NCBI RefSeq assembly: GCF_004745805.1
Contig: NZ_SRLQ01000018.1
Span: 241,171 to 305,170, forward strand
Length of the DNA: 64,000 nucleotides
Source of the DNA: Mycolicibacterium sp. CH28
Lineage (GTDB): Bacteria > Actinomycetota > Actinomycetes > Mycobacteriales > Mycobacteriaceae
Direction: 5' to 3'
Below are positions 1 through 8,134 of this stretch, piece after piece. The position numbers were made by a program, and so were the translations under genes. The notes beneath the pieces were generated by a model. That model was not told the origin of the DNA, searched no databases, and saw only the letters and a list, made by a program, of their open reading frames with translations. Within the stretch, counting starts at the first letter, position 1. Each line of letters opens with the position of its first letter.

Positions 1-116
1 AGCGCCTCCACCTCCTGGGGAACGATCGATCCGCCGAACACCCGGGCGAAGGCGTCACCGACGGTGTTCTCGAGGCGGCGTTCGATGCGTTGAACCAGAC
101 CTTTCTGGTTGCTCAT
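1..116 (-). CDS. fhaA: FhaA N-terminus (DUF3662/FHA protein), cut by window edge
   Basis: The reverse strand from the ATG at 114-116 reads MSNQKGLVQRIERRLENTVG and continues GDAFARVFGGSIVPQEVEAL, the characteristic start of mycobacterial FhaA (DUF3662 domain). FhaA is a cytoplasmic forkhead-associated protein phosphorylated by PknA/PknB and linked to MviN and peptidoglycan synthesis. In mycobacteria it heads the fhaA-fhaB-pstP-rodA-pbpA-pknA-pknB operon, so the canonical pknB should lie left of this window. Only the first 38 or so residues are present. Recognition rests on this short but distinctive stretch and on the adjacent tRNA-Leu gene. Confidence 0.9.
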   Translation of the reverse strand, partial: MSNQKGLVQRIERRLENTVGDAFARVFGGSIVPQEVEA

Positions 117-343
117 CTCACCGCCTCGCTCGTGTCCGCCGCGTGTCGCGGAGGTCTCCAACAGTCCACTGCATGGTATCGGCCCAGGTCGGGGGCCCGT
201 CACCATGAGAACTCTGAGAATCGGGTTACACCAGGTCAGGGCCCCGATGCGGAAATTGTGACGACAATCGCTAGGCTATTGGCAGCCGCGGGCGCGAGTT
301 GAGGTTCACCCCCTCGACCGTGATAGGCTCCCCCGGTTGTTTT

Positions 344-426
344 GGGCGAGTGGCGGAATGGCAGACGCGCTGGCTTCAGGTGCCAGTGTCCTTCGGGACG
401 TGGGGGTTCAAGTCCCCCTTCGCCCA
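344..426 (+). tRNA. leuT: tRNA-Leu (CAG)
   Basis: An 83-nt cloverleaf can be drawn by eye. The acceptor stem GGGCGAG pairs with TTCGCCC (one G-U), the anticodon loop TTCAGGT gives anticodon CAG, there is a long class-II variable arm (GTGTCCTTCGGGACGT), and the T-arm contains GGTTCAAGTCC. The 3' CCA is not encoded. The gene sits just upstream of fhaA and divergent from it. The DNA immediately downstream appears to have been used as an island attachment region. Confidence 0.95.
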
Positions 427-452
427 CATTGAGGAGTTCTACGAACTCCAGG

Positions 453-492
453 CACAAAGGTCACGAACTCGAAAGAGGTCGTGACCTTTGTG
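453..492 (+). terminator. tRNA-Leu terminator hairpin; putative attL core
   Basis: CACAAAGGTCAC and GTGACCTTTGTG form a 12-bp stem that extends inward with one mismatch to a GAAA tetraloop, followed by TTTT, so it looks like an intrinsic terminator for the tRNA gene. The block AAGGTCACGAACTCGAAAG with its returning arm recurs at 25541-25576, suggesting that island integration duplicated it. Terminator role: seen structure. Attachment-site role: inference. Confidence 0.7.
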
Positions 493-602
493 TTTTGGGA
501 CTAAGACGCTCGATTGCCGGGAGATCGACGGTCCGAGGGGATGTGCTTGGTTACGTCCCCAAGTGGGTCGGTATTCGCGACGGCCGTCGGTGCCGCTGTG
601 CC

Positions 603-938
603 TCAACGCGCGATACGCGGGCCCGGCTTGTGGGACACGAGCTGGATCACGTCGGCCTCGGAGTCATCGCGATCCAACAACACATCGCCGACCTTCGAGG
701 TGCGGTACTGCCGCAGCATGCGGCCGAGCTCCTCACCCGACAGTTCGGCAGTCGCGAGAAGCGCGGCAATCAATTCCTTGCGATTGGTCCTCTCACCGGC
801 CTCCGTGGCCCGCGCAAGTAATGCGTCAATCCGCTGATCGACGGCCAGCGGCAACCGTAGTCCAACCTGCTTGTCGCGACTGCGGGTCACGGCTTCGTGA
901 GGGTCGACTGGAATGTCGTCCAATTTCTGTCCTACCAC
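603..938 (-). CDS. Ribbon-helix-helix DNA-binding protein (111 aa)
   Basis: The central part (about residues 22-63: QVGLRLPLAVDQRIDALLAR followed by TNRKELIAALL) has the beta-strand plus two-helix pattern of ribbon-helix-helix repressors, followed by a charged tail. The GTG start at 938 lies 6 nt after a TAATGT -10 box on this strand, implying a leaderless message. It is divergent from the next gene with only 17 bp between starts, so self-regulation of the shared promoter is plausible. It is the first island gene after the tRNA and could also be an antitoxin or an island regulator; no partner is certain. Confidence 0.7.
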   Translation of the reverse strand: MVGQKLDDIPVDPHEAVTRSRDKQVGLRLPLAVDQRIDALLARATEAGERTNRKELIAALLATAELSGEELGRMLRQYRTSKVGDVLLDRDDSEADVIQLVSHKPGPRIAR

Positions 939-955
939 GGCGCTACATTAGAAAT
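939..955. promoter_or_regulatory. Symmetrical divergent leaderless promoter
   Basis: The bases at 944-950 read TACATTA. TACATT serves as a -10 box for the plus strand, with 6 nt before the ATG at 956, and TAATGT serves for the minus strand, with 6 nt before the GTG at 938. Two start codons thus share overlapping -10 boxes in mirror symmetry. Seen in sequence; promoter function inferred from the mycobacterial leaderless pattern. Confidence 0.55.
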
Positions 956-1381
956 ATGTCTCGGATACATATGTCATTCCTCTTGGAATCGATACTGGCA
1001 TGTGCACCGGGCACTGCGCTAGACGCTCGTGACCACTGGCCTCTCCATCAGGCGCTACGCGACCTTGATGATTGGCTGAGTCAGGGTGCAGAAAATCGTT
1101 CGATGTGGAGGAATTCCGGTCTACCTGCGCTCCGCTTTGTGAAAGATCCTGACGTGGGGTGGCGTGCGAGGGGTATCACGCGAGCAATCTGGAACCTCGT
1201 CGGCGACGGGAAACTGCTCTGTGTTGAGGATGCAAAGGGCGGCCAGCGGGCGCGGTTTGTACTCGCGGATGACTCCATGCCACATATCCGACGGGAACTG
1301 ATGCAGCTTGCGCCGGAATGTGCCGCCGCTCTTCAGCGCACCGCCCACCGATTCGCACAGAACGCAACGATTGCGTCGTAA
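956..1381 (+). CDS. Hypothetical protein (141 aa)
   Basis: This start was chosen because the ATG lies 6 nt after the TACATT box; an alternative ATG is at 971. The protein is compact and soluble, with a helical N-terminal half and a C-terminal segment RAIWNLVGDGKLLCVEDAKG reminiscent of a winged-helix wing, but no family is recognised. It is divergent from the RHH gene, and its last 49 bases overlap the 3' end of the convergent kinase gene. Context suggests a defence or regulatory gene, which is inference only. Confidence 0.55.
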   Translation: MSRIHMSFLLESILACAPGTALDARDHWPLHQALRDLDDWLSQGAENRSMWRNSGLPALRFVKDPDVGWRARGITRAIWNLVGDGKLLCVEDAKGGQRARFVLADDSMPHIRRELMQLAPECAAALQRTAHRFAQNATIAS

Positions 1382-2451
1382 ACCGCTCGACGGGCGCGAC
1401 GGTCGTCAGGCCTAACTCGATCGGAAAGCTGCGAAATCCGACGCCACTCCTGGGCTTGGACTTTACGATGCAGGACGGTGAGCTCGACGAGGCCAGCATC
1501 GGGGCCGGAACGAATAGTCCTTTCTTCAACGGCCAGAACCACTTTTGGTGCGGTGGGCGGCCAGAAGCCTTCGCGCCTTCCCAACGAGTCGGCTGGCAGC
1601 CAATCGATGAAGCTGATGCGTCCGAGCGCTCGTAACGCCGCGGCAGCAGAACTGGGCCGCCGGGCAACGCTCCTCGACACCATCGCCAGCACCAGCCGCT
1701 CCAGACTTGTGGGAATCGTTGGACCCAAACGGAAGTACCGGTCAGCGACCGCCCGCAGGCCGCGGTCCAGACGCCTTGTGATCTCGATATTGTCTAGATC
1801 CGCGTAGTCCAGAGGCCCGCCGAACAACTCCAACAGCGTGAAACCCATGCTGTAGATGTCACCCGCTATGCCGTACCGTTCGCCAGCCAATTCGGGCGGG
1901 CGATAGAGCCGTGTGCCCCCGTTCGCGTCGGCCTCGTTCAACTCGTCCATGCGAGCTGCATTGCCCAGATCACCCAGATAAGCAACGCGGAAGCCCTCGT
2001 CGAGGAAAACATTGCCCGGCTTGATATCTCGGTGAAGTATGCGCTGCTCCACGTGCAAGTAGTGCAGCGCCTTCAACAACTGAGCAGCAATCTTGAAAGC
2101 CTGACCCAGTGGCAGCTCGCCACAGCGTTCCAGCACGCTGTGGAGGCTGCCCTCGGCATAGAAAGGCATCGTGAACGTGATGCATTTAAGGTTCGGCGCG
2201 CGGCCTGGTGTCCACTGCGCCTCCCAGACCTTGACCAAATGGTCGTGATTGATCTTGTTTAGCAGGCCCGGCTCACTGAGCGCGAGTGCATCGGCCAAGC
2301 CGAGAAGGCTGACTGTCTTCTGCACAACCGGTCGCTGGAAGATCTCATGCCAGCACTTGTAGGTTTCGGCCGTGTTGCCTTCGTTGATTGTCTCCAGGAA
2401 CTTATACGTGGGTTTATCGAGGCGTTCCCCGTGCAGAAGTGCCCGGGTCAC
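1333..2451 (-). CDS. Hanks-type Ser/Thr protein kinase, soluble (372 aa)
   Basis: Kinase domain at about residues 17-285: glycine-rich loop NEGNTAET, VVQK with Lys45, catalytic loop HRDIKPGN (Asp142, Asn147), an atypical DLG (161-163) where DFG is usual, and RPPELAG in the APE position. A C-terminal extension of about 85 residues has no recognised domain, and there is no membrane segment. The GTG start overlaps the stop of the upstream gene (GTGA, 2448-2451), so the pair is translationally coupled. The island setting and the nuclease-fold partner suggest a defence kinase rather than a housekeeping one (inference). Confidence 0.85.
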   Translation of the reverse strand: MTRALLHGERLDKPTYKFLETINEGNTAETYKCWHEIFQRPVVQKTVSLLGLADALALSEPGLLNKINHDHLVKVWEAQWTPGRAPNLKCITFTMPFYAEGSLHSVLERCGELPLGQAFKIAAQLLKALHYLHVEQRILHRDIKPGNVFLDEGFRVAYLGDLGNAARMDELNEADANGGTRLYRPPELAGERYGIAGDIYSMGFTLLELFGGPLDYADLDNIEITRRLDRGLRAVADRYFRLGPTIPTSLERLVLAMVSRSVARRPSSAAAALRALGRISFIDWLPADSLGRREGFWPPTAPKVVLAVEERTIRSGPDAGLVELTVLHRKVQAQEWRRISQLSDRVRPDDRRARRAVYDAIVAFCANRWAVR

Positions 2452-2906
2452 GACAGTTGACCGCCACTGAGTGCACCGAGCGCTGCAATATCGCGTTTAT
2501 CGGTCCATAACTTTCCCGCCTCCGGAAGAACTTCCCGCGACAGATCCTTCAACTTGCCAGCCATCGGCAACCCAAGTTTGGATCTCACATCCGGTCGCGA
2601 GAGTCTCTCTGTGGGTACCGCTGTTCGGGCGCCAGCGATCAAGATCGCAGTTTCAACTCCAATGCGAGGCACCAACGCGACGTAAGTCCCCTTGTAGCTG
2701 TTCTCCGGACCGACGATGACGATCCGAGTGATCGCTCGCTCCGAAACCAGGAGCTCGACGTCATTGGCCAGCGCGTTGAGTCCTGCGCTGACTGACATTC
2801 CTGGGGTGGCTTCTAATTTGAATGGCTCGGACTCAATGATCGATCCTCCTTCGAGGATCGCGCAGTAAGCCACGGCGCCAGCGACGTTGATGCCAAGAAC
2901 AGCCAC
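2448..2906 (-). CDS. RNase-H-fold, DUF3010/RuvC-like protein (152 aa)
   Basis: The GTG at 2906 was chosen for the AAAGGGGG ribosome-binding site just upstream. The N-terminus AVLGINVAGAVAYCAILEGG is the first beta-hairpin of an RNase-H-like fold, and RIVIVGPENSYKGTYVALVPR matches the second strand with a Glu after it, as in DUF3010 or resolvase-like proteins. Fold assignment is by pattern only. Gene order is this protein, then the kinase, with a 4-base overlap. It may be the effector or substrate of the kinase; catalytic activity is not established. Confidence 0.6.
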   Translation of the reverse strand: MAVLGINVAGAVAYCAILEGGSIIESEPFKLEATPGMSVSAGLNALANDVELLVSERAITRIVIVGPENSYKGTYVALVPRIGVETAILIAGARTAVPTERLSRPDVRSKLGLPMAGKLKDLSREVLPEAGKLWTDKRDIAALGALSGGQLS

Positions 2907-3377
2907 GCAAAACCCCCTTTGAGTAGGTAGGTTACGGTCTGCGACGATGCAAGGGAGCTGTTCATCAGAACTGCTGCGTGCGGTCAGTTTGGTGCTGGGT
3001 TGGGCGCGAATTTGACCGTTGGTGAGCTTACAGAGGAAGCGACGCCCAGTCAGTGGACCCGACGACGATGTTGCCGCTCGCGTCCACGGTTGAGATGCGA
3101 AAGCCTTGGGTGCCGTGCGCGTACCGGCGTGCTCGTCGCTCGGCACGGAGGCGCTGAACGCCGCCAGCTGTGTTGACTAAATCAGTGGTACCGGCCAACA
3201 GCGGAGGCGCGTATTCCTCGATCCACAGACGTATTTCGGCGGCTTTGGAGTTGCGATCCTCAATGAGGGCTGCGCTATGTCGGCTAATGGCGACCCAGTG
3301 GCATGTCCCCAGTAGACGGGGCCGTCTTGTTTTAGAGTCCTGTTGCCCGTGACCTGGGCGGATAGGACGATGAAGAG

Positions 3378-3659
3378 ATGGCTGGACGGAAGCGGAACTC
3401 TGCTGAGGACATCGTGCGCAAGCTGCGGCGTGCTGACGAGCTCACTGCGGCAGGCAAGACCCAAGAGGAGATCGCCGGCGAGCTCGAGGTGTCGGCGGCG
3501 ACGTTATACAACTGGCGCCGCCAGTACGGCGGGATGGACACCGACGCAGCGAAGGAACTCAAGGAGCTGCGCGAGCAGAACAGCCGGCTCAAACGCCTGC
3601 TCGCCGACGCGGAGCTGGAGAAGGACGCATTGAGGGAGGTGGCGCGGGGAAAATTTTAG
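3378..3659 (+). CDS. IS3 OrfA, helix-turn-helix and leucine zipper (93 aa)
   Basis: Residues about 8-50 form the HTH_Tnp_1 domain (AEDIVRKLRRADELTAAGKT, then VSAATLYNWRRQYGG), followed by a leucine-zipper-like coiled coil (ELKELREQNSRLKRLLADAE). The gene ends in GGA AAA TTT TAG. The A4/T4 tract right before the stop is a candidate -1 frameshift site that would lead into the orfB frame (ILDPAAKRRAVDML). OrfA binds the terminal repeats; the OrfAB fusion is the active transposase in this family. Confidence 0.92.
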   Translation: MAGRKRNSAEDIVRKLRRADELTAAGKTQEEIAGELEVSAATLYNWRRQYGGMDTDAAKELKELREQNSRLKRLLADAELEKDALREVARGKF

Positions 3660-3682
3660 ACCCGGCCGCTAAGCGCCGCGCC

Positions 3683-4525
3683 GTGGACATGCTCGTCACA
3701 ACGATGAGACTGTCGAAACGGTTGGCGTGCAGAGCAGTTGGGCTGCCCCGATCCACCTACGCCCGCATCCCGATCGCGCAGACACCCGCCGATCCTGATG
3801 CGGGCCTGAGGGCCACGCTACGCACCTACGCACGCGAACACCCACTGCACGGGTTCCGGCGCGCGTGGGCGCACCTGAGGCACGACCAGGGCGTACCGGT
3901 GAACAAGAAGAAGGTGCACCGGCTGTGGAAGGAAGAGGGTCTGCAGGTCCGGATCTACCACCCCCGCAAACGCGCCGGTGTCAGCTCGACCCCACAGGTG
4001 GAAGCCGATGCACCCAAAGTCGTATGGGCGCTTGACTTTCAGTTCGACTCCACCGTCGACGGTAGGGCCATCAAGATCTGCTCGATGATCGACGAGCACA
4101 CCCGGCTGTCGTTGATGAACATCGTGGAGCGCTCGATTACCGCTCAGAGGTTGACCGAGGAGTTGGACAAGGCGTTCGCGTTATGGGGCGGCCCGCCGTT
4201 GGTGTTGCGGATGGACAACGGTCCGGAGTTCATTTCTCATGTGCTGCAGCAGTTCTGCGGTGATCGGATCGGCATCTGCTACATCCCACCTGGGACGCCG
4301 TGGAACAACGGGCACATTGAATCGTTCAACAACCGACTACGCAAGGAGTGCCTCAACCGCAACCACTGGACCAGCCTGCTCGAAGCAAGGGTCGTCATCG
4401 ATGACTTCAAAGACGACCACAACCACCGGCACCGGCACTCGTCCCTGGGCTACCTGACGCCGTCCGAGTACGCTGCCCGATGCACCCACACCCACCAACC
4501 CGTGGACGGCTGCGAGATCGATTGA
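3683..4525 (+). CDS. IS3 OrfB, DDE (rve) transposase (280 aa)
   Basis: The integrase core carries the DDE triad: Asp in VWALDFQFD, Asp in LRMDNGPEF and Glu in NNGHIESFNNRL, preceded by an HTH_21-like domain (HGFRRAWAHLRHDQ). It is in the -1 frame relative to orfA, and that frame is open from the A4/T4 tract, so it is probably made mainly as an OrfAB fusion; the GTG at 3683 is the nominal independent start. No stops or lost residues are seen, so the element may be active. Confidence 0.93.
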   Translation: MDMLVTTMRLSKRLACRAVGLPRSTYARIPIAQTPADPDAGLRATLRTYAREHPLHGFRRAWAHLRHDQGVPVNKKKVHRLWKEEGLQVRIYHPRKRAGVSSTPQVEADAPKVVWALDFQFDSTVDGRAIKICSMIDEHTRLSLMNIVERSITAQRLTEELDKAFALWGGPPLVLRMDNGPEFISHVLQQFCGDRIGICYIPPGTPWNNGHIESFNNRLRKECLNRNHWTSLLEARVVIDDFKDDHNHRHRHSSLGYLTPSEYAARCTHTHQPVDGCEID

Positions 4526-5218
4526 CATCAATCACATACGGCTCTAGAACGAAGCGGTCCGACTATCGGGGACCTGCCACCAGAACCATCCGAAAAATGC
4601 CTGAGTTGCCTTGACATAGCTCGCGATAATTGGGGGGAAGTCGAACTGTTCAGGTTGACCTTCAAGGAAGTTCGTCGCGGGACCGTCCCAGCCGGTCCAA
4701 CGTAGCAATGCGTCTCGGTCTAGTTGGAGCTTGTTGGCCTGCCGGGCGCGTTTGTTCTCGTCCCATGAGATCGACGTGCTGAGTCCGGGCACTGGGATGC
4801 TGTAGTGGGTGCAGTAATTCCTTAGCTTCGTCATGAACTCGGCTTCGCCGGTCTCAAAAATATCCCGCCGCTTGGGTGCGTAAACGGAGGCTTCGAACTC
4901 CGAAGACCCGTCTTTCGTGGGCCAACGGTGGCGCATTACTACCCGTTGGGAGTCGATGTAGGTGGTAACCGAGGTGAGGAAGTTATGTAGCAAGCGGACT
5001 AGTTCGTCGACGTAGTCACCATCCACATCGGGTGCCTGTGTTTCCGAGTGGACGAACTTGTCGACGTGCGAGAATAGCTCTACTTCGTTGCGCCCAAAGG
5101 TGTACAGGCAGCGTTTCATAGCTTCCATGTCCTCTCTAAGCCGCTCACCTGGTAGTGCCAGCATGTACGCATTGCGCCGCTCCAGCTCAGCGAAGAAAGC
5201 CTCGTAGTCGGTTCGCAC

Positions 5219-5764
5219 CTATCGACCGTATGTCGCGATGAGGTTCGGCGGCCTACCTTTGTCGACGGTTCGGCTGGAGGAGTTTGTTGCCCGGGTGTCG
5301 GTCCTAACGCCGCGTGCCAGACACCGGCGGTTCGAGCCACATGAGAGCACAGTGTCAGGTTCCGGTCGACTCGCAGATGTCACCCCTGTGGCGCGGACCG
5401 GTACCCCTATGTGTCTTTTCTGCGGTGATGCCAGTTGCCGCCCGACTCCAGCCGTCGCTGCGAGCGACGCGGATCGGGGCCGCCTGCTCTGCAGCAACAA
5501 CACCGACTGCGACGTGATCGAGGTCCTCGTCTTTGGCGATGGACGCCGTGGACGCCGTGGACGCAGGGCCGCGACGACGTCGAAGGGTTGGACAAGATCA
5601 TTCCGCGTGAAGTGGGCCCGAAGTCGGGCGGTGTCACCTTCTACACGTCGGTTGACTTCCGCTTCACCAACGAAGAAATTCTCGACCGCCGGGTATCAGG
5701 ACCGACGCGCCTACGGGAGCCACGAATCGCGACACCGCATCGCGTAGCGGCCAGGACAAGAGGT
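5219..5764 (+). other. Degenerate region, possible frameshifted Cys-rich gene remnant
   Basis: No intact gene is convincing. The plus strand around 5404-5540 reads PMCLFCGDASCRPTPAVAAS and then LLCSNNTDCDVIEVLVF in one frame. After a tandem GACGCCGTG repeat at about 5543-5565 another frame continues GGVTFYTSVDFRFTNEEIL. Together these could be a small CxxC zinc-ribbon protein broken by a frameshift, but no family is recognised. Confidence 0.3.
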
Positions 5765-7738
5765 TCACGGAGTGAGGGTGAACAGATTGGCCAAGTCTCC
5801 GCCGTTCTTGAGGTTGGCGATCCGCTGTCGGTGCTCGTCGGCGCGACTAATGGCGTAAGCCTCGGGTGGTCGTCCGGTGACGCGGGCCCAGATCGAGGTG
5901 TTCAGCGCGTCTTGCGCCAAGACCGCGGCCAAGTCGGCGATGGTTGCGCATGCCTCTTTCGACAGGGTGCCACCATGAATCGCGGCGTTGCGGGATCGGG
6001 TGAGCCGGTTGACTCTCGCATCGACGCGTCGACGTTCCTCATCAAACGCGGTACTGATCGTCGCGGGCGAGGTGAGGATCTCGTCGCTCTCGGCGAGGCG
6101 GCGCGCCAGCCAGTGATCGGCATATACCCCCCGGAGGGTTGCGACATGGGCAATGGTCTTGGGGCTGTCAATGCGGGTGCCCCATCCGCCGTCGAGAAGG
6201 ATGTCCGCCTCGATCACAGCGAGTTCCGGTGGAGTTGACGCACCTGGGGTGTGGTCGGGGCGGTACTGCCGCACCGCTGCGAAGACGTCGAACACCACTC
6301 GTCGGGCGAACACTGTGAGGGTGTATCCGTCGGTCAAATACTGATCGATGAAGGTGTACCACCGCAGGCCGCCGGTAGGTGCGATCCAGGTGTTGCAGTG
6401 CTCGATGGCCCGGACCGCCGCCATCACCGTGCCTTCTGCGTCTGTGCGAGGCGTGTCCTTGAGTGCCGCAGACAGACGCAACGCGGGCTGCACTGCATTA
6501 GCGACGTCGGCGGTGATGAGGTGACCCTTTGCAGTGAAATCCGCCAAATCCTTTACGAAATGGTCATTTTGGTAGAAGTCGGGCTCGGGTAGAGGTTGCT
6601 TCAATCCCCATCGAGGGATCGACGGCGCCCACGGGGAGCCGTCGAAGAACAGATCGCCACCGAGGACCTTCCACATGCCGTCCGTATGGCCCACCACCGC
6701 GAGCACCGCATCGAGGTGCGTCCTGGCCGTCGCCATAGCAAGGTGGCGTTCGACATCGCGAATCTCGACGCGGGCATAGACCAGGGCCGGAAGGTATTCG
6801 AATCCCGTGGTGTCGTCGACCTTGTTTGACAGTTGAAGCTCGCGGATTTCCTCGGTGAGCAATTCTTCAGGGACGACGCTCCCGAGTACCTCGTGCGCCC
6901 GGTCTTGCTGGATCAGCAAGGTGGCGAGGCTCTGAGCTTCGTAAAAGGTGATATCACCGTGGGTCACGTACGGGTCGGTGCCCAGGAAATACCCCGGGCT
7001 GAGGCGAAACCAGACCACGTACTGACCTGTCGGGGGACACTTGAGGATGCAGCGCTCGGCAAGGTCGGCCAGTTCAATGTCGGTGAGGTTGACCCGAACC
7101 TGAGGGTCGTCAAGGCGGGGGTCGACGGGATCGCCGACCATGGCTTGTGCGCGCTGTACGCTGCTGGCGAATCCCATGAGCACCTGAACGGCAGTCGAGA
7201 CGGGGCTGGAATAGCCGCGATCCTGTCGACGGTATTCGCTGAGGCCCACCACGGTGTCGCGCAGGAACGCGATTCGTTCGCTGGGGTACAGAACATGGTT
7301 GATGTCCTGGCAGCCGGCAACCAGGTCGCGCCACGCGGCCACGAGTGTGTCGTCGCGATCCAGTGACGCCGCAAGCGCGGCGGCCCGCCTGGCGATGACG
7401 GGTCGCTGGGTGTCGTCAATTCGCGGCCGGGTGGCGCCCACGCGCGGCACCAGGAGACTGTTGGTGATGGCTTGGTGAAGGCTTACCGCCGCTGTGTCGA
7501 CCAAGGCGAGAAGTTCGGGGCCCATCCACTGCAGGCTGTCGGCCAAGTCGGCGGCCATCGAGGTCCAGCTATCGATATATACGCCGTCGTGTGGGCGGGG
7601 GTCGGCGCCCGCGGCCATGATCTCCAGCGTGATTGCGGTCAGCGGCATGTAGCCGGCACGGCAGGTGACCGGTTCCTTCCGATCGATGTACTCGCGCAGT
7701 TCCTCAAGCCACCGCGCGTGCTGTTCGAACAAAGCCAC
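5765..7738 (-). CDS. Large protein with C-terminal HEPN-like motif (657 aa)
   Basis: The GTG start at 7738 has a strong GAGGAGGG ribosome-binding site. The protein is soluble with no membrane segment. A C-terminal helical pair carries RLTRSRNAAIHGG near residue 580, an R-x4-H HEPN motif followed by AHGG-like residues typical of Apea/Abi-type HEPN RNases. The first 550 or so residues match no family I recognise. It lies between the IS-split HEPN-like gene and another unknown protein in a defence-rich island, so an abortive-infection effector is a reasonable inference. Confidence 0.65.
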   Translation of the reverse strand: MALFEQHARWLEELREYIDRKEPVTCRAGYMPLTAITLEIMAAGADPRPHDGVYIDSWTSMAADLADSLQWMGPELLALVDTAAVSLHQAITNSLLVPRVGATRPRIDDTQRPVIARRAAALAASLDRDDTLVAAWRDLVAGCQDINHVLYPSERIAFLRDTVVGLSEYRRQDRGYSSPVSTAVQVLMGFASSVQRAQAMVGDPVDPRLDDPQVRVNLTDIELADLAERCILKCPPTGQYVVWFRLSPGYFLGTDPYVTHGDITFYEAQSLATLLIQQDRAHEVLGSVVPEELLTEEIRELQLSNKVDDTTGFEYLPALVYARVEIRDVERHLAMATARTHLDAVLAVVGHTDGMWKVLGGDLFFDGSPWAPSIPRWGLKQPLPEPDFYQNDHFVKDLADFTAKGHLITADVANAVQPALRLSAALKDTPRTDAEGTVMAAVRAIEHCNTWIAPTGGLRWYTFIDQYLTDGYTLTVFARRVVFDVFAAVRQYRPDHTPGASTPPELAVIEADILLDGGWGTRIDSPKTIAHVATLRGVYADHWLARRLAESDEILTSPATISTAFDEERRRVDARVNRLTRSRNAAIHGGTLSKEACATIADLAAVLAQDALNTSIWARVTGRPPEAYAISRADEHRQRIANLKNGGDLANLFTLTP

Positions 7739-8134
7739 TGCCCTCCTCGGTTACGCACAGCGAACCGCAACGACGCCGTTGACTGTACTGCGCACTCCCC
7801 GCGCCTTGGACGCATCCAGGCGCGGTGCCAGCAGCTTGGTGAAGAGGGACTTCCGATCCGTCTAGGCCCGTCTTGTAGCCGCCCGTCAGCCGCGCCGGCG
7901 GGGACCGACGACCCGTCAGGGCCACCGCTGAGCGGGTTGCTCACCAGATAGGCATGGGCGGGCGCCGGAGCCGCGGGCCCAGCGGATGTCGTGCTTCTCC
8001 GCGTCCGCGCGCCCACAGGCGATCCGCAACTGGATGAGACTGGCAGCATGATGACTGGCCCGATATACGACGTACCCGTGTGTCGATTGGCAGACCACGA
8101 CCGCCGACGAAGCCGTGCCGTTAGGAGCCACCGA
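7739..8134. other. Intergenic region between divergent genes
   Basis: About 400 bp separate the 657-aa gene (minus) from the 315-aa gene (plus). No convincing coding sequence or repeat is seen; it presumably holds both promoters. Confidence 0.4.

Larger units (their letters stand above)
3299..4579 (+). mobile_element. IS3-family insertion sequence, complete (1281 bp)
   Basis: The ends are imperfect inverted repeats beginning TGGCATGTCCCC on the left and, read inward, TGGCAGGTCCCC on the right, with further matches for about 30 bp. They have the 5'-TG...CA-3' termini of IS3 elements. A 4-bp target duplication, CCAG, lies at 3295-3298 and 4580-4583. The element holds orfA and orfB in a -1 arrangement and disrupts a gene on the opposite strand. 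Confidence 0.93.
3028..5218 (-). pseudogene. HEPN-like gene interrupted by an IS3 element
   Basis: Reading leftward from the GTG at 5218, the frame is open to 4580 (213 codons), meets the IS, and resumes at 3294 through the stop at 3028 (88 residues). Removing the IS and one 4-bp CTGG target copy restores one in-frame 301-residue protein, joining GWFW directly to VAISRHS. The N-terminal half is helical with RNYCTH at residues 133-138, an R-x4-H motif typical of HEPN ribonucleases. The clean reconstruction implies a recent insertion. The residual upstream ORF would run into the IS and end at 4544, giving a truncated 224-residue product. Confidence 0.8.
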
